64,000 nucleotides of DNA, taken from positions 992,001 through 1,056,000 of the forward strand of contig NZ_ATUG01000003.1 of NCBI RefSeq assembly GCF_000420085.1, written 5' to 3'. Positions within the stretch are counted from its first letter, which is position 1. Every line of letters starts with the position of its first letter. Below the pieces are notes generated by a model that saw nothing but the letters and a program-made list of their open reading frames with translations, was not told the DNA's origin and searched no databases. The DNA comes from Desulfospira joergensenii DSM 10085. Its GTDB lineage: Bacteria > Desulfobacterota > Desulfobacteria > Desulfobacterales > Desulfobacteraceae. Positions 24,574-33,394 of this stretch are shown here, one piece after another. The translations under genes were made by a program, and so were the position numbers.

Positions 24574-25719
24574 TTATTCAAACAAATTCTTATACTTTTC
24601 CAGACCGTTTGCCTCCAGTTCTTCCAGGGGAACAAAGGCCAGGGCCGCCGAGTTGATGCAGTAGCGCTTTCCCGTGGGAGGCGGTCCGTCGTCAAACACA
24701 TGGCCAAGATGGGAACCGGCACGGCTGCTCCTGACCTCGGTCCGGGTCATAAGCAGGGAACGGTCCTGTTTCAAAGTCACGGCCTCCTCTTCAATGGGCC
24801 TTGTAAAACTGGGCCAGCCGGTTCCGGAGTTAAACTTATCCGTTGAACTGAACAGGGGCTGTCCGGAAACAATATCCAGATAAATCCCGGGATTTTTATT
24901 GTCCCAAAACTCGTTGTTAAAGGCCGGCTCGGTCCCGTCCTCCCGGGTAACATGGTATTGAAGGGGGGTCAGTCTCTGCTTCAGTTCACGATCCGATATC
25001 CTGTCTTCTTTTTTCTCTTTGTCCCCATTGAACTGGATGGGACAGGCCTGGCCCGGGCGGCCCCAGGCGCTCTCAATAAACGTGTCCCTCCCCGACCCCA
25101 TCCTGTAGAATTTATACCGGATGGGATTTTTCCTGTGATAGTCCTGATGATAAGTCTCTGCTCTATGGAAGGAATCAAATTGGATCACCCGGGTGGCCAC
25201 CTTGTCCGTAAACCGGCCTGAGTCGTCAATTTTCTTGATAAAGGCCCGGGCTTTTTTTTCCTGCTCTTCATTGTGAAAGAATACAGCAGACCTGTACTGG
25301 GTCCCCCGGTCTGCAAAGGAGCCGGAATCATCCGTGGGATCGATCTGCCGGAACAGGCCATCCAGCAACTCTTCATAGGAAATAATCTTCGGATCAAATT
25401 TCACCTGGACCGCCTCGTAATGTCCCGTGTCTCCCGAGGTCACCTGCTCGTAAGTCGGATTTTCCACATGGCCTCCGGTATAACCGGAAACCGCCTCCAC
25501 CACACCCGGGATCTTTTCAAAGAAAGCTTCGATACACCAGAAACATCCCCCTGCAAAGGTCGCCACCTCTATGTTCTTATTCATTTTCTTCTCCCCGTTC
25601 TTCTTCAAAATGGTTCGGTTCTGCCCGGAATACCCCTGGTTCAAGAACAGCAACGTTCCAAACACAATGACCCCAAACAGAGTCAGGACCGGGACAGATC
25701 TCTTGAATTTTGTTCCCAT
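24574..25719 (-). CDS. msrAB: Exported bifunctional methionine sulfoxide reductase MsrA-MsrB
   Basis: The 381-residue fusion has an N-terminal hydrophobic segment (about 8-28), indicating an exported or membrane-anchored enzyme. MsrA occupies about 50-215 with the catalytic GGCFWC motif. MsrB occupies about 240-375 with SGTGWPSF, HLGHVFDDGP and the catalytic cysteine in RYCINS. The CxxC pairs that bind zinc in many MsrB proteins are absent, as is common in fused forms. It repairs methionine sulfoxide in envelope proteins, which suits an oxidative-stress district. A palindrome lies 50 bases upstream. Confidence 0.95.
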   Translation of the reverse strand: MGTKFKRSVPVLTLFGVIVFGTLLFLNQGYSGQNRTILKKNGEKKMNKNIEVATFAGGCFWCIEAFFEKIPGVVEAVSGYTGGHVENPTYEQVTSGDTGHYEAVQVKFDPKIISYEELLDGLFRQIDPTDDSGSFADRGTQYRSAVFFHNEEQEKKARAFIKKIDDSGRFTDKVATRVIQFDSFHRAETYHQDYHRKNPIRYKFYRMGSGRDTFIESAWGRPGQACPIQFNGDKEKKEDRISDRELKQRLTPLQYHVTREDGTEPAFNNEFWDNKNPGIYLDIVSGQPLFSSTDKFNSGTGWPSFTRPIEEEAVTLKQDRSLLMTRTEVRSSRAGSHLGHVFDDGPPPTGKRYCINSAALAFVPLEELEANGLEKYKNLFE

Positions 25720-25770
25720 TTATTGCCCCTCCTTCTTTCTCATCCCTCTATTTTTGAGATTCACGATTTG

Positions 25771-25785
25771 TGCCACATTGTGGCA
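25771..25785. promoter_or_regulatory. Inverted repeat upstream of msrAB
   Basis: TGCCAC-ATT-GTGGCA is a perfect 6-bp inverted repeat with a 3-base centre, 51 bases before the msrAB start. Its core CCAC-N3-GTGG equals that of the cooS operator at 16623-16639, suggesting a shared regulator. The remaining 230 bases to the next gene show no coding signal. Confidence 0.45.
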
Positions 25786-26013
25786 TTGCTGGATTTTTCC
25801 CGGCATTGACGAAAAAAGAACATCTTAAAAGATTGTCTGGGCAGGACCGGAAACCTAAGGGCCCCTTCCATAAAGAGGGGCAACACGCTCTATGTGGGAT
25901 TTAACGAGCAAATTTGCCGGGAGTTATAACCAAGGATGGTTCTCCGTCTTTGGGGATGATATCTTTAGAAAAGGCTGTCTCATGCAAACCCTCTCCTTGT
26001 CGATGGGGCAGGT

Positions 26014-26730
26014 TTATTCTGTATAAGGTGCATAAAGCCTTTCAAGGACCTTTTCCCGGATCAACCGCTCCAGGACAGGGGTGATTGCCGGAATCAGGGC
26101 CTTATGTTTTCTGTTCAGGAAGTGATACATTGAAACCCGGAAAAGGGGAGGTTCCAGGGCCTTGAAACCTTGAAATTGAGTGTTCCTGTTTAAAAATCTT
26201 TCAGTCTCCCCCCTGAGGGCGAGAACAAGATCCACCCGCCCGATATCCAGGATGGTGAACAGGGCATCATAAGTGTCTACGATGATCCTGTCCATGTCCC
26301 GGGTCATCTCCTCGGATAAAAAATATCCCCTCATGAAGCCGATCCGATAGGGCTTCAGGCTTGCCACCCCGTCAACGATGAATTCCCGGGAGGCCGAGTA
26401 GACCACAAGCTCGACCTGTCTTAAAGGGACGGGAACCGCAAGCATGTTTTTATAGCCTTCCAGAAGATTTTTTGTGGAGACCAGGATCCCGTCGGCTTTT
26501 TCAATATCGGCATGGATATAGCTCCGTTTCACAGGAAACCTCACCATCCTTACATCATATCCGATTTCCCCGTAGGCCAGTTTTAAAAATTCATGGTAGG
26601 CATTGACCACATTTGAGGCGGCATCCGAGGTAACGAAAACAAGGGTTTTTGGGGATTCTGCATGGACAGGAACCGTCCACAAAAAGAACAAAACGATCCA
26701 GAACACTTGTTTTGCCGATCTTATCTTCAT
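26014..26730 (-). CDS. Periplasmic solute-binding-like protein (SBP family 3 type)
   Basis: The 238-residue protein has a signal peptide (VFWIVLFFLWTVPVHA, cleavage before ESP). The mature part follows the amino-acid-binding-protein/extracellular sensor fold: KTLVFVTSDAASNVVNAYHE, then YRIGFMRGYFLSEEMTR as the hinge and second lobe. Free-standing proteins like this often act as sensors rather than with an ABC permease, and no permease is adjacent. It is downstream of the RND efflux operon on the same strand after a 140-base gap. Confidence 0.7.
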   Translation of the reverse strand: MKIRSAKQVFWIVLFFLWTVPVHAESPKTLVFVTSDAASNVVNAYHEFLKLAYGEIGYDVRMVRFPVKRSYIHADIEKADGILVSTKNLLEGYKNMLAVPVPLRQVELVVYSASREFIVDGVASLKPYRIGFMRGYFLSEEMTRDMDRIIVDTYDALFTILDIGRVDLVLALRGETERFLNRNTQFQGFKALEPPLFRVSMYHFLNRKHKALIPAITPVLERLIREKVLERLYAPYTE

Positions 26731-26869
26731 CCTCAGACCCTTGGTTTAAACCGACCCATTTATCCCTGCCGTCGAATCGCCTTGAAAATCGTACCCCCTT
26801 AGATTTCGTAGAGAGTCGCAGTATACCACAGGCCGGGATCAATTTCCATTGCTGTCGATTGATATGGCG

Positions 26870-27061
26870 CTACCTGGGAATTTTAAACATCTTTTCCAGG
26901 ATATTCTCCATGGGGCAGAATTTCGTAAAAGCCGACTGAAAAAGATTCACCCCCACAAAGGCCGTGAACAGCAGCCAGTAGGGAGAGTGGACCCGGGACA
27001 GGATCAGGGTGATGATGATAAAAGCCCCGGCAATGGCCCGGATATATTGTTCCATTTTCAT
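26870..27061 (-). CDS. DUF2892 (YgaP-like transmembrane) protein
   Basis: The 63-residue membrane protein has two hydrophobic segments (about 8-22 and 27-42) and the family's C-terminal FTKFCPMENILEKM with a conserved CP. DUF2892 proteins resemble the membrane part of YgaP and are often near rhodaneses or efflux genes. It begins 14 bases after the RND permease stop and is probably the third gene of that operon. Confidence 0.85.
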   Translation of the reverse strand: MKMEQYIRAIAGAFIIITLILSRVHSPYWLLFTAFVGVNLFQSAFTKFCPMENILEKMFKIPR

Positions 27062-27075
27062 TGTTTGGGTTCCTT

Positions 27076-30000
27076 TTATTTGGTTTTATCCTTATAGACC
27101 GAAAAATAGGTGACCGGGATGACCACCAGGGTGAACAGGGTGGAGGCGGACAGCCCGAAAATCAACGCCCAGGCAAGCCCGGAAAACACCGGATCAAAGG
27201 TGATGGGAAAGGCACCGATGGCCGTGGTCAGGGCCGTGAGAAGGATGGGTCGCATGCGGACCACTCCACTGTTGAGAATGGCCTCTTTTAAGGTCTCCCC
27301 CTGTCTTACCGCATCCTGGACAAATTCGATGAGAACCAGGGAGTTCCGGATCACGATGCCGCCCAGGGCGATCATGCCGATCATGCTGGTGGCCGTGAAA
27401 AAAACCGGATCGGCAAATCCGCCCACGTTCCGGGTGAAGAGGTTCAAAAGAAAGAATCCGGGCATGATGCCCAGGACGGTCAGGGGAATGGCCATCATGA
27501 TGAGCATGGGCATGAAATAAGACCCGGTGTTGACGACCAGGATAAAATAGATGCCCAAAAGGGCGGCGGCAAAGGCCAGGCCCATGTCCCGGAATACCCT
27601 CAGGGTGATCTTCCACTCGCCTTCCCCGGCCCAGTCCACACGGGTACCGGCCGGAACCGGATTGTTTTTCAATTTTTTCATCATGTCCAGGACAGCCTCC
27701 CCGGGCGCCCGGCCGGCCATTTCGCCCATCACATAGACCACGGGTTCCAGGTTTTTATGATAAATAGGCTCTTGGGTTCTCTTTTCAACCACCCGGACCA
27801 GTTCCGCCAGGGGAATCAGCTTTCCGGCAGAAGATCTCACCGGTACATGGGAAAGGGAAATCATGTCGGACCGCTGGTCCCGGGGCATGATCACCCTTAC
27901 CCACAGGGGGTTTCGTTCCGCAGGGAGATGGATGCTGGCCGGGGTGATGCCCCCAAGGGCCGCCTCCAGGGTGTCCAGAATGGTCCGGGTGTCGATGCCG
28001 TGAAGGGCGGCCTTTTCCCGGTCTACAACGATATCCAGGAGCCTGGCATTTTTTTCGGTCATGATGCTCACGTCGGTGACAAAATCTTCATTTTCCATGA
28101 TTGCCTTGACATGGCCGGCACTTTGAAGCAGTTCCCCGTAGGATCTATCGTTGTCCCCGTAGATTTCCGCCACCAGGGTGGACAGAACCGGCGGACCGGG
28201 CGGAACTTCCACCAGCTGGATCCTGGCATGGTTCTTTTTGGCGATCTGCTCCAGGTCCTTGCGAAGTCTCAGCAGGATGGTGTGGCTCTGCTGCTCCCTT
28301 CTGGACTTATCCGCCAGGTTGACCCGGATATCGGCCAGGTGTGAACCTTTCCGGATATAATAATGGCGGACCATACCGTTGAAATCCATTGGAGATGAAA
28401 TCCCGGTATAGGAAACGAAATTTTCCACCTCATTTACGGTTCTCAGGTAATCTTCAAATTCCCGGACCACCCGGTCCGTATATTCCAGGGAAGTGCCCTC
28501 ATCCATGTCCAGGAGAACCTGGAATTCATTTTTATTGTCAAAGGGAAGCAGCTTCAGGGGCACCAGCCTGAAAATCCCGAGGGCACAGGATCCTGCCAGG
28601 AGTACCAGTACCAGGGCAAGCAGAAAAAACCTCATCCCCCTTTTTTCCAGAAAAGGATTGAGGATCGACCGGTATACCCTGGACATGAAATGCCCGGACC
28701 GGCTCCGGGCTTCAGGTTTGTCTTTCAAGGATTTGAGCAGAAGATGGGAAATCCAGGGCACAATGGTCAGGGCGCAGACCGTGGAAAAGGTCACGGTAAG
28801 GGGCACGTTGACGGCCATGGGCGCCATATAGGGGCCCATCATTCCGGTGATGAAAAACAGGGGGGTAAAGCAGACGATGATGGCAATGGTGGACATGATC
28901 ACCGGCGGCAAAACCTCCTGGACCCCGTGCAGAGTGGCCTCAAAGGGATCCAGGATCTTTGCCCGGATATGGCGCTGGATATTTTCCACGTTGGTAATGG
29001 GATCGTCCACCACCAGACCCAGGGAAAGGATCAGGGCAAACAGGGTCACCCGGTTAATGGTATACCCGAATAAAAAATTCACGAAAAGGGCAAGGGAAAA
29101 TGAAATGGGAACAGCCAGGGCCACCACCAGGGCCTCCCTCCATCCCAGGGTAAGGGCCAGGAGAATCACCACGGAAACAATGGCAAATCCCAGGGAGCTG
29201 AGCAGCTCATTGACCTTGACATGGGCGGTATGGCCGGTGTTCCGGGTGACCTCTACTTTTACCGCGTCGGGAATCACGGTTTTTTTCAGTTTTTCCACCT
29301 CATCCAGAATAGACCGGGCCACGTCCACGGCATTGGTCCCCTTTTTCTTGGAAAATGCCAGGGTCACCGCCGGATAGGACAAGGGGGACCCGCTCCCGGA
29401 TTCCTTATCCTTGTAAAAATTGGAAAATCCGATCCGGGTATAGGCCTCCACCTCTCTGGGACCGTCCAGGATACGGGTCACATCCTCCAGATATACCGGT
29501 CTTTCCCGGCGTCCGGATACCACCAGCCGTCTGACCTCGTCCAGGGAGGTGAGAAAGGAACTGGAGGTCACCAGGACCTGCTGGTTGTTTTTATTAAAAG
29601 TTCCGGCCTGAACCGAAACATCAGCCCCCTGCAATGCGTTTTCAATATCCTGGACCGAGACCCCGAAGCCCTTCATCTTCAAGGGATCCAATTCCACCCG
29701 GACCTCCCTTTTCCTTCCCCCGTAAATGGAAGAGCGGGAGATGTTCTCCAGCCGGGACAGCCGGGCCATGAGTTCTTCCCCCACCCGCTCCAGTTCATGA
29801 TCGGAGTAAAGATCCGAATAAAGGGTCAGGGTCAGGATGGGCACGTCGTCAATCTCCACGGGTTTGACCAGCCAGGAGGTCACAATGGGCGGCACCCTGT
29901 CCTGGTTCATCATGATCTTGTTGTGCAGCTTGACAATGGAGTTTTCTCTGTCCTCTCCCACAAAGAACCGGACCGTGACCATGGCCTTTTCCCGGGTGGA

Positions 30001-30267
30001 TGTGGAATAGACATACTCCACTCCGTCGATCTCCCAGAGGATCTGCTCTAGGGGAGTGGCCACCAGTTTTTCGATTTCAGCCGGACTGGCCCCGGGGGCT
30101 TCCACATAGACATCGGCCATGGGAACTACAATCTGGGGTTCCTCCTCCTTGGGGGTGATGAAAATCGAAAACGCCCCCAGGCACAGGGCAAACAGGATGA
30201 GCATGATGGAGAGCTGGGAGCTTAAGAACACCTTTACAATATTTGAAATGATTGATTGTTTAGCCAT
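27076..30267 (-). CDS. RND efflux transporter permease (AcrB/HAE family)
   Basis: The 1063-residue inner-membrane pump has twelve predicted helices and two large periplasmic loops. Features include VPMADVYVEAPGASPAEIEK near the start and the helix IV motif ALILSLGLVVDDPITNVENI (the paired aspartates of the proton relay). Length and layout are usual for the family. It works with the adaptor encoded upstream; no outer-membrane channel gene is adjacent. The substrate cannot be predicted. Confidence 0.94.
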   Translation of the reverse strand: MAKQSIISNIVKVFLSSQLSIMLILFALCLGAFSIFITPKEEEPQIVVPMADVYVEAPGASPAEIEKLVATPLEQILWEIDGVEYVYSTSTREKAMVTVRFFVGEDRENSIVKLHNKIMMNQDRVPPIVTSWLVKPVEIDDVPILTLTLYSDLYSDHELERVGEELMARLSRLENISRSSIYGGRKREVRVELDPLKMKGFGVSVQDIENALQGADVSVQAGTFNKNNQQVLVTSSSFLTSLDEVRRLVVSGRRERPVYLEDVTRILDGPREVEAYTRIGFSNFYKDKESGSGSPLSYPAVTLAFSKKKGTNAVDVARSILDEVEKLKKTVIPDAVKVEVTRNTGHTAHVKVNELLSSLGFAIVSVVILLALTLGWREALVVALAVPISFSLALFVNFLFGYTINRVTLFALILSLGLVVDDPITNVENIQRHIRAKILDPFEATLHGVQEVLPPVIMSTIAIIVCFTPLFFITGMMGPYMAPMAVNVPLTVTFSTVCALTIVPWISHLLLKSLKDKPEARSRSGHFMSRVYRSILNPFLEKRGMRFFLLALVLVLLAGSCALGIFRLVPLKLLPFDNKNEFQVLLDMDEGTSLEYTDRVVREFEDYLRTVNEVENFVSYTGISSPMDFNGMVRHYYIRKGSHLADIRVNLADKSRREQQSHTILLRLRKDLEQIAKKNHARIQLVEVPPGPPVLSTLVAEIYGDNDRSYGELLQSAGHVKAIMENEDFVTDVSIMTEKNARLLDIVVDREKAALHGIDTRTILDTLEAALGGITPASIHLPAERNPLWVRVIMPRDQRSDMISLSHVPVRSSAGKLIPLAELVRVVEKRTQEPIYHKNLEPVVYVMGEMAGRAPGEAVLDMMKKLKNNPVPAGTRVDWAGEGEWKITLRVFRDMGLAFAAALLGIYFILVVNTGSYFMPMLIMMAIPLTVLGIMPGFFLLNLFTRNVGGFADPVFFTATSMIGMIALGGIVIRNSLVLIEFVQDAVRQGETLKEAILNSGVVRMRPILLTALTTAIGAFPITFDPVFSGLAWALIFGLSASTLFTLVVIPVTYFSVYKDKTK

Positions 30268-30368
30268 TGTTTTACGTCCGAAAATCTAAAGCTTTAAAGG
30301 AAAACCAGGTTTCCCGCTGGAAAAACAACAGAAAGACCGGTCAATTATCAATTTTTAATTGTCGATTC

Positions 30369-31487
30369 TCAATTGCGTTCCCACCCTATTGTCTCGTTCC
30401 CGGAAAGTCCGGCCAGCACCTCGATCTTATCTTTCAGGATCTTCCCGGTTTTAACGTATACCCTCTGCCAGGTCTTGTCCCTAAGGACCAGAATCTGCTC
30501 CAGCTGTCCCACCCGGATCACGGCTTCCCGGGGAACCACAAGGGTGTTTTCCCTGCCCACGGGGATCATGAGTCTGCCGAACATACCCGGATAGATGCCC
30601 GGAGTGTGGGGAAGGGCCGCCTTCACCAGAAAGGTCCGGGTGGCCGGGTCTGCATAGGGGACGATCTCCTCTATTTTTGCATTGACCGTCTTGTCAACGG
30701 TTTCGATCTTTACCTGATAATCGCCGCCCAGGCTCACCCTGGAAATCAATCCCTCCCGTACACTGGCCTCCAGCCTCAGGGCTCCGCTGGTCTGGATGAT
30801 CATCAAGGGTTTCCCCGGAATAGCCTGATCCCCGGGGTCTGTCATCCGCTGGGCCACAATTCCGGATGCCGGGGCCTTGATTTCAGCATATCCCAGGGCG
30901 ATCCGGGCCTCTTTTACCACCTGCTCGGCCTGGCGGATGGAAGCCTTGGCCGACTGGACCCCTTCCCTGGATTTTTCAAGTCTTGCCTTGGACTGGAGAT
31001 AGGCGGCCTTATCGATTTCAAGCTTCTGTACCGGCACAATATCGGATTTAAATAATTTTTGGGTCCGTTCATAGGCGGCTTTTGTCTGATCCAGGTTGGC
31101 ACTTGCCTCATCCATGGATTTGAGGGTCTGCTCCAGATTGTTCTTTGCCAGGCTCAGGCCTTCCCCGGCCTGTTTTACCCGGGCCATCAGCTGACGGTTG
31201 TCCAGACGGATCAGAACATCGCCCTCCTGTACGGATGTGCCCGGAGTGAAAAACACCTTGAGGACCTGGGCGCTGACCTGGGATTCAATGACGGATTCGG
31301 TCAAGGGACGGATGGTTCCCACGGCCTCGTACATCTGGACAATATCCTGTTTCTCAACAAGGGCCCTGGCAGAGGGTCCAGGTCCGGCTTCCCCCTTCCC
31401 TGAGAATCCGGGCTGAATTTTTTGATTGTCACAGGAGACCAGAACCATTAAAATAAGGGATAGGAATAGATAATTTCTTTTTTTCAT
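30369..31487 (-). CDS. RND efflux periplasmic adaptor (membrane fusion) lipoprotein
   Basis: The 372-residue protein has a lipoprotein signal (KKRNYLFLSLILMVLVSC, lipobox LVSC). A lipoyl/barrel-sandwich half-motif (IESQVSAQVLKVFFTPGTSV), a long alpha-helical hairpin at about 100-190 and the returning half IKAPASGIVAQRMTDPGD follow. It links the RND pump to an outer-membrane channel. The start at 31487 was preferred because the lipobox then falls at the usual distance; an in-frame ATG at 31520 would add 11 residues. A gap of 101 bases separates it from the permease gene. Confidence 0.9.
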   Translation of the reverse strand: MKKRNYLFLSLILMVLVSCDNQKIQPGFSGKGEAGPGPSARALVEKQDIVQMYEAVGTIRPLTESVIESQVSAQVLKVFFTPGTSVQEGDVLIRLDNRQLMARVKQAGEGLSLAKNNLEQTLKSMDEASANLDQTKAAYERTQKLFKSDIVPVQKLEIDKAAYLQSKARLEKSREGVQSAKASIRQAEQVVKEARIALGYAEIKAPASGIVAQRMTDPGDQAIPGKPLMIIQTSGALRLEASVREGLISRVSLGGDYQVKIETVDKTVNAKIEEIVPYADPATRTFLVKAALPHTPGIYPGMFGRLMIPVGRENTLVVPREAVIRVGQLEQILVLRDKTWQRVYVKTGKILKDKIEVLAGLSGNETIGWERN

Positions 31488-31587
31488 GGCAAGACTCTTT
31501 AAATTATGTAATGATTTCATGATACTCTTTGACTCGTATGCTCCGTTGTACCGTTACTATGGTTCGCAAAAACCCTGCCTGAATCCG

Positions 31588-31603
31588 TGGCATGATTCTT
31601 GAT
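31588..31603 (+). promoter_or_regulatory. Sigma54-like promoter of the 31.7 kb gene group
   Basis: TGGCATG-ATTC-TTGAT has a perfect -24 element and correct spacing, but GA instead of GC at -12. It is 87 bases before the rubredoxin-like gene. Confidence 0.55.
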
Positions 31604-31689
31604 AATCCTAATGTATAACAGAGTGACTCAAAGATAGTAATTAATCCGGGCCCTGAAAAGCAAGGCCAAAATACAAAAGGAGAAAAAAT

Positions 31690-31854
31690 ATGGTCAGTTG
31701 GATATGCAACAAATGCGGCTACAACCTGGAAGCAGAAACCCCTCCGGAGGAATGCCCCTCCTGCAAGGGCAGCTGCACCTTCGTGGACAATTCCTGTTAC
31801 ACCCCGGATTGTGCCGGGACCCCCAATGATCCGAGAATCAAGGGCGACGAGTAA
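31690..31854 (+). CDS. Rubredoxin-like small Cys-rich protein
   Basis: The 54-residue protein begins SWICNKCGYNLEAETPPEEC, with a first knuckle C6-x2-C9 and a second C22-x2-C25 (CPSC), as in rubredoxin-like domains. Three additional cysteines follow (C29, C36, C41). The iron site is probably a minimal rubredoxin, and the extra cysteines may bind a second metal or form a disulfide (inference). An AAAAGGAG ribosome site precedes it. It starts the gene group behind the sigma54-like promoter at 31588. Confidence 0.75.
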   Translation: MVSWICNKCGYNLEAETPPEECPSCKGSCTFVDNSCYTPDCAGTPNDPRIKGDE

Positions 31855-31883
31855 TTCTAGCCGATTAGAGAAAGGAGTCAGCA

Positions 31884-32063
31884 ATGGCCAAACAATATAA
31901 AATAAAAACCGCCTGCCCCCAATGCGGATGTTCCGGGGTTTCCCATCTGTCTGAAGAAGAGATGAAGAAACGGTACGGGGATGTTCCCAATATTGAGATG
32001 GAATGCCATGAATGCATGATGGTCATGGATGCCGAAGTCGAGGAAGAAGACAATAAATCATGA
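31884..32063 (+). CDS. Small zinc-ribbon-like protein
   Basis: The 59-residue protein has TACPQCGCSG near the start and MECHECMMVMD later, two CxxC pairs that can form a zinc ribbon or a small Fe site. The acidic C-terminus reads EVEEEDNKS. A GAAAGGAG ribosome site precedes the ATG. Its stop overlaps the start of the following decayed gene as ATGA, so the two were once coupled. No family is recognised. Confidence 0.6.
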   Translation: MAKQYKIKTACPQCGCSGVSHLSEEEMKKRYGDVPNIEMECHECMMVMDAEVEEEDNKS

Positions 32064-33058
32064 CCAGTGGCCCATCCACTGTTTCAGATTTTCACTGGGC
32101 CACCCGACATTCCCGGAACAGGATAAGGCCCCATTTCCTGGATTTTGAGAGTTTTCCGGCCCCGTTTAAATCCTAGGATTATGTAAACCGAATCGACCTG
32201 TCAAAACCGGATGAAAGGGTTGAGGAAGGCCTCAACACACTTTTCAAAGCGAAACCGATGGCCGGAGCAGGGTCTGATTTTGACAGGGACAGGATCCTGC
32301 GGGCTCTGTTTCTGGCCTGGGGGGTGACAGGAAAAACCCTTGGGGGACGGGTCCCCTGGTTCTCCCCTAGCCTGCCCTCTGCCGGAGGGCTTTATCCCTG
32401 GAATGTTATGCCCTGATCCGGGATGTGGAAGGGTTTGAGACAGGACTGTATTATTGCAACATGATACAGGAGTTTCTCGGAATGATACAGAAAGACCCCT
32501 TTTCCGTTCCCGATCGTCAGGCTCCGGGGGTATTCTTCTTCATTCCAGCCGAATTTTTTAAAAGCGCCTGGGAATACCGGAAAAGGGCTTTTCGATATCT
32601 TTTGCTGGACACGGGCCATCTTGTGGAAAATTTCATGCTGGCGACCAAAGCCCTGGGACTTTCTTCCCGGATGTCCTATGACTTTGAGGATAAACAGGTA
32701 TCCAATTTTCTGGGTCTGGACAATTGCCGGGAAATGCCTACCCAAGACCCAGGGCAAATTCCATGAAGGCCTCTCCCGGGTATGCCTGGATCAGACCTGG
32801 ATCCGCAATGCAGCCATGAACTTTTTATTTATTACGGATCTGACGGCCCTGGAAAAGGAATCCGGCCCCAGGGGATACCGGAAGGTTCTCATGGAGAGCG
32901 GACGGATGGGCCGGAGGATCTACCTGGCGGCCCAGGGACTGGGGTGCTGCGGTGTGGGCGCCCTCTACGACCGGGAAGCCCGGTCTCTTATGGGTCTTGA
33001 CCCTGAAACCGCGCTCTTTTATCTAATTTCCACCGGCCCGGTTAAACGTTCTTTTTAA
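32060..33058 (+). pseudogene. Decayed SagB-type/nitroreductase-family dehydrogenase
   Basis: Conceptual translation gives SagB/nitroreductase features across three reading segments: FHWATRHSRNRIRP, then DLSKPDERVEEG and PSAGGLYPWN, then GFETGLYYCNMIQEFLG and LLDTGHLVENFMLATKALGL, then RIYLAAQGLGCCGVGALYD. An in-frame TAG interrupts it at residue 39 (after PAPFKS). A one-base loss near 32403 and a compensating shift between about 32720 and 32780 move the frame and back. SagB-type flavoenzymes oxidise thiazolines or act as generic FMN dehydrogenases. The ATGA overlap with the preceding gene shows the former start. Sequencing error cannot be excluded, but three lesions favour real decay. Confidence 0.75.
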
Positions 33059-33164
33059 AACCCAGGAGATTTCAGGGGCAAGTTGCCGGGATCACCCATT
33101 TTGCAGTTTTGCCCCTTTCATATAAACCATGGCAGATAACAACGAAACCCAGAAAGGAATAAAA

Positions 33165-33344
33165 ATGGCAGAACCCAAAGATATGTACCAGTGTCAGATG
33201 GTCAATTGCGGATATATTTATAATCCGGACAAGGGAGACAGGAAGGGGAAAATTCCCAAGGGAACCCGGTTTGAAGAACTGCCCGATGACTGGCACTGCC
33301 CCATCTGCGGTGCCGGCAAAAAGATGTTCAAGTCCCTGGGATGA
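33165..33344 (+). CDS. Rubredoxin, Rd-2 type (Cx4C)
   Basis: The 59-residue rubredoxin has a first knuckle C10-QMVN-C15, a four-residue spacing, and a standard second knuckle WHCPICGAGK. It closely resembles the Rd-2 type known from Desulfovibrio desulfuricans, including the MAEP start and the DWxCPxCGAGKK end. The ATG at 33165 has an AAAGGA site; an upstream in-frame ATG at 33129 does not. It directly precedes the rhodanese-ferritin gene and may donate electrons to its diiron domain (inference). Confidence 0.92.
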   Translation: MAEPKDMYQCQMVNCGYIYNPDKGDRKGKIPKGTRFEELPDDWHCPICGAGKKMFKSLG

Positions 33345-33394
33345 AAATCAATCAAGAATTATGAATGAACAGCCAAGACTTGAGGAGGTGAACC

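Noticed and set aside
32176..32413. TAG as pyrrolysine or TGA as selenocysteine in the SagB-like gene
   Set aside because: The gene also carries two frameshifts, neither codon sits at a known catalytic position, and no recoding structure was seen, so decay explains it better.
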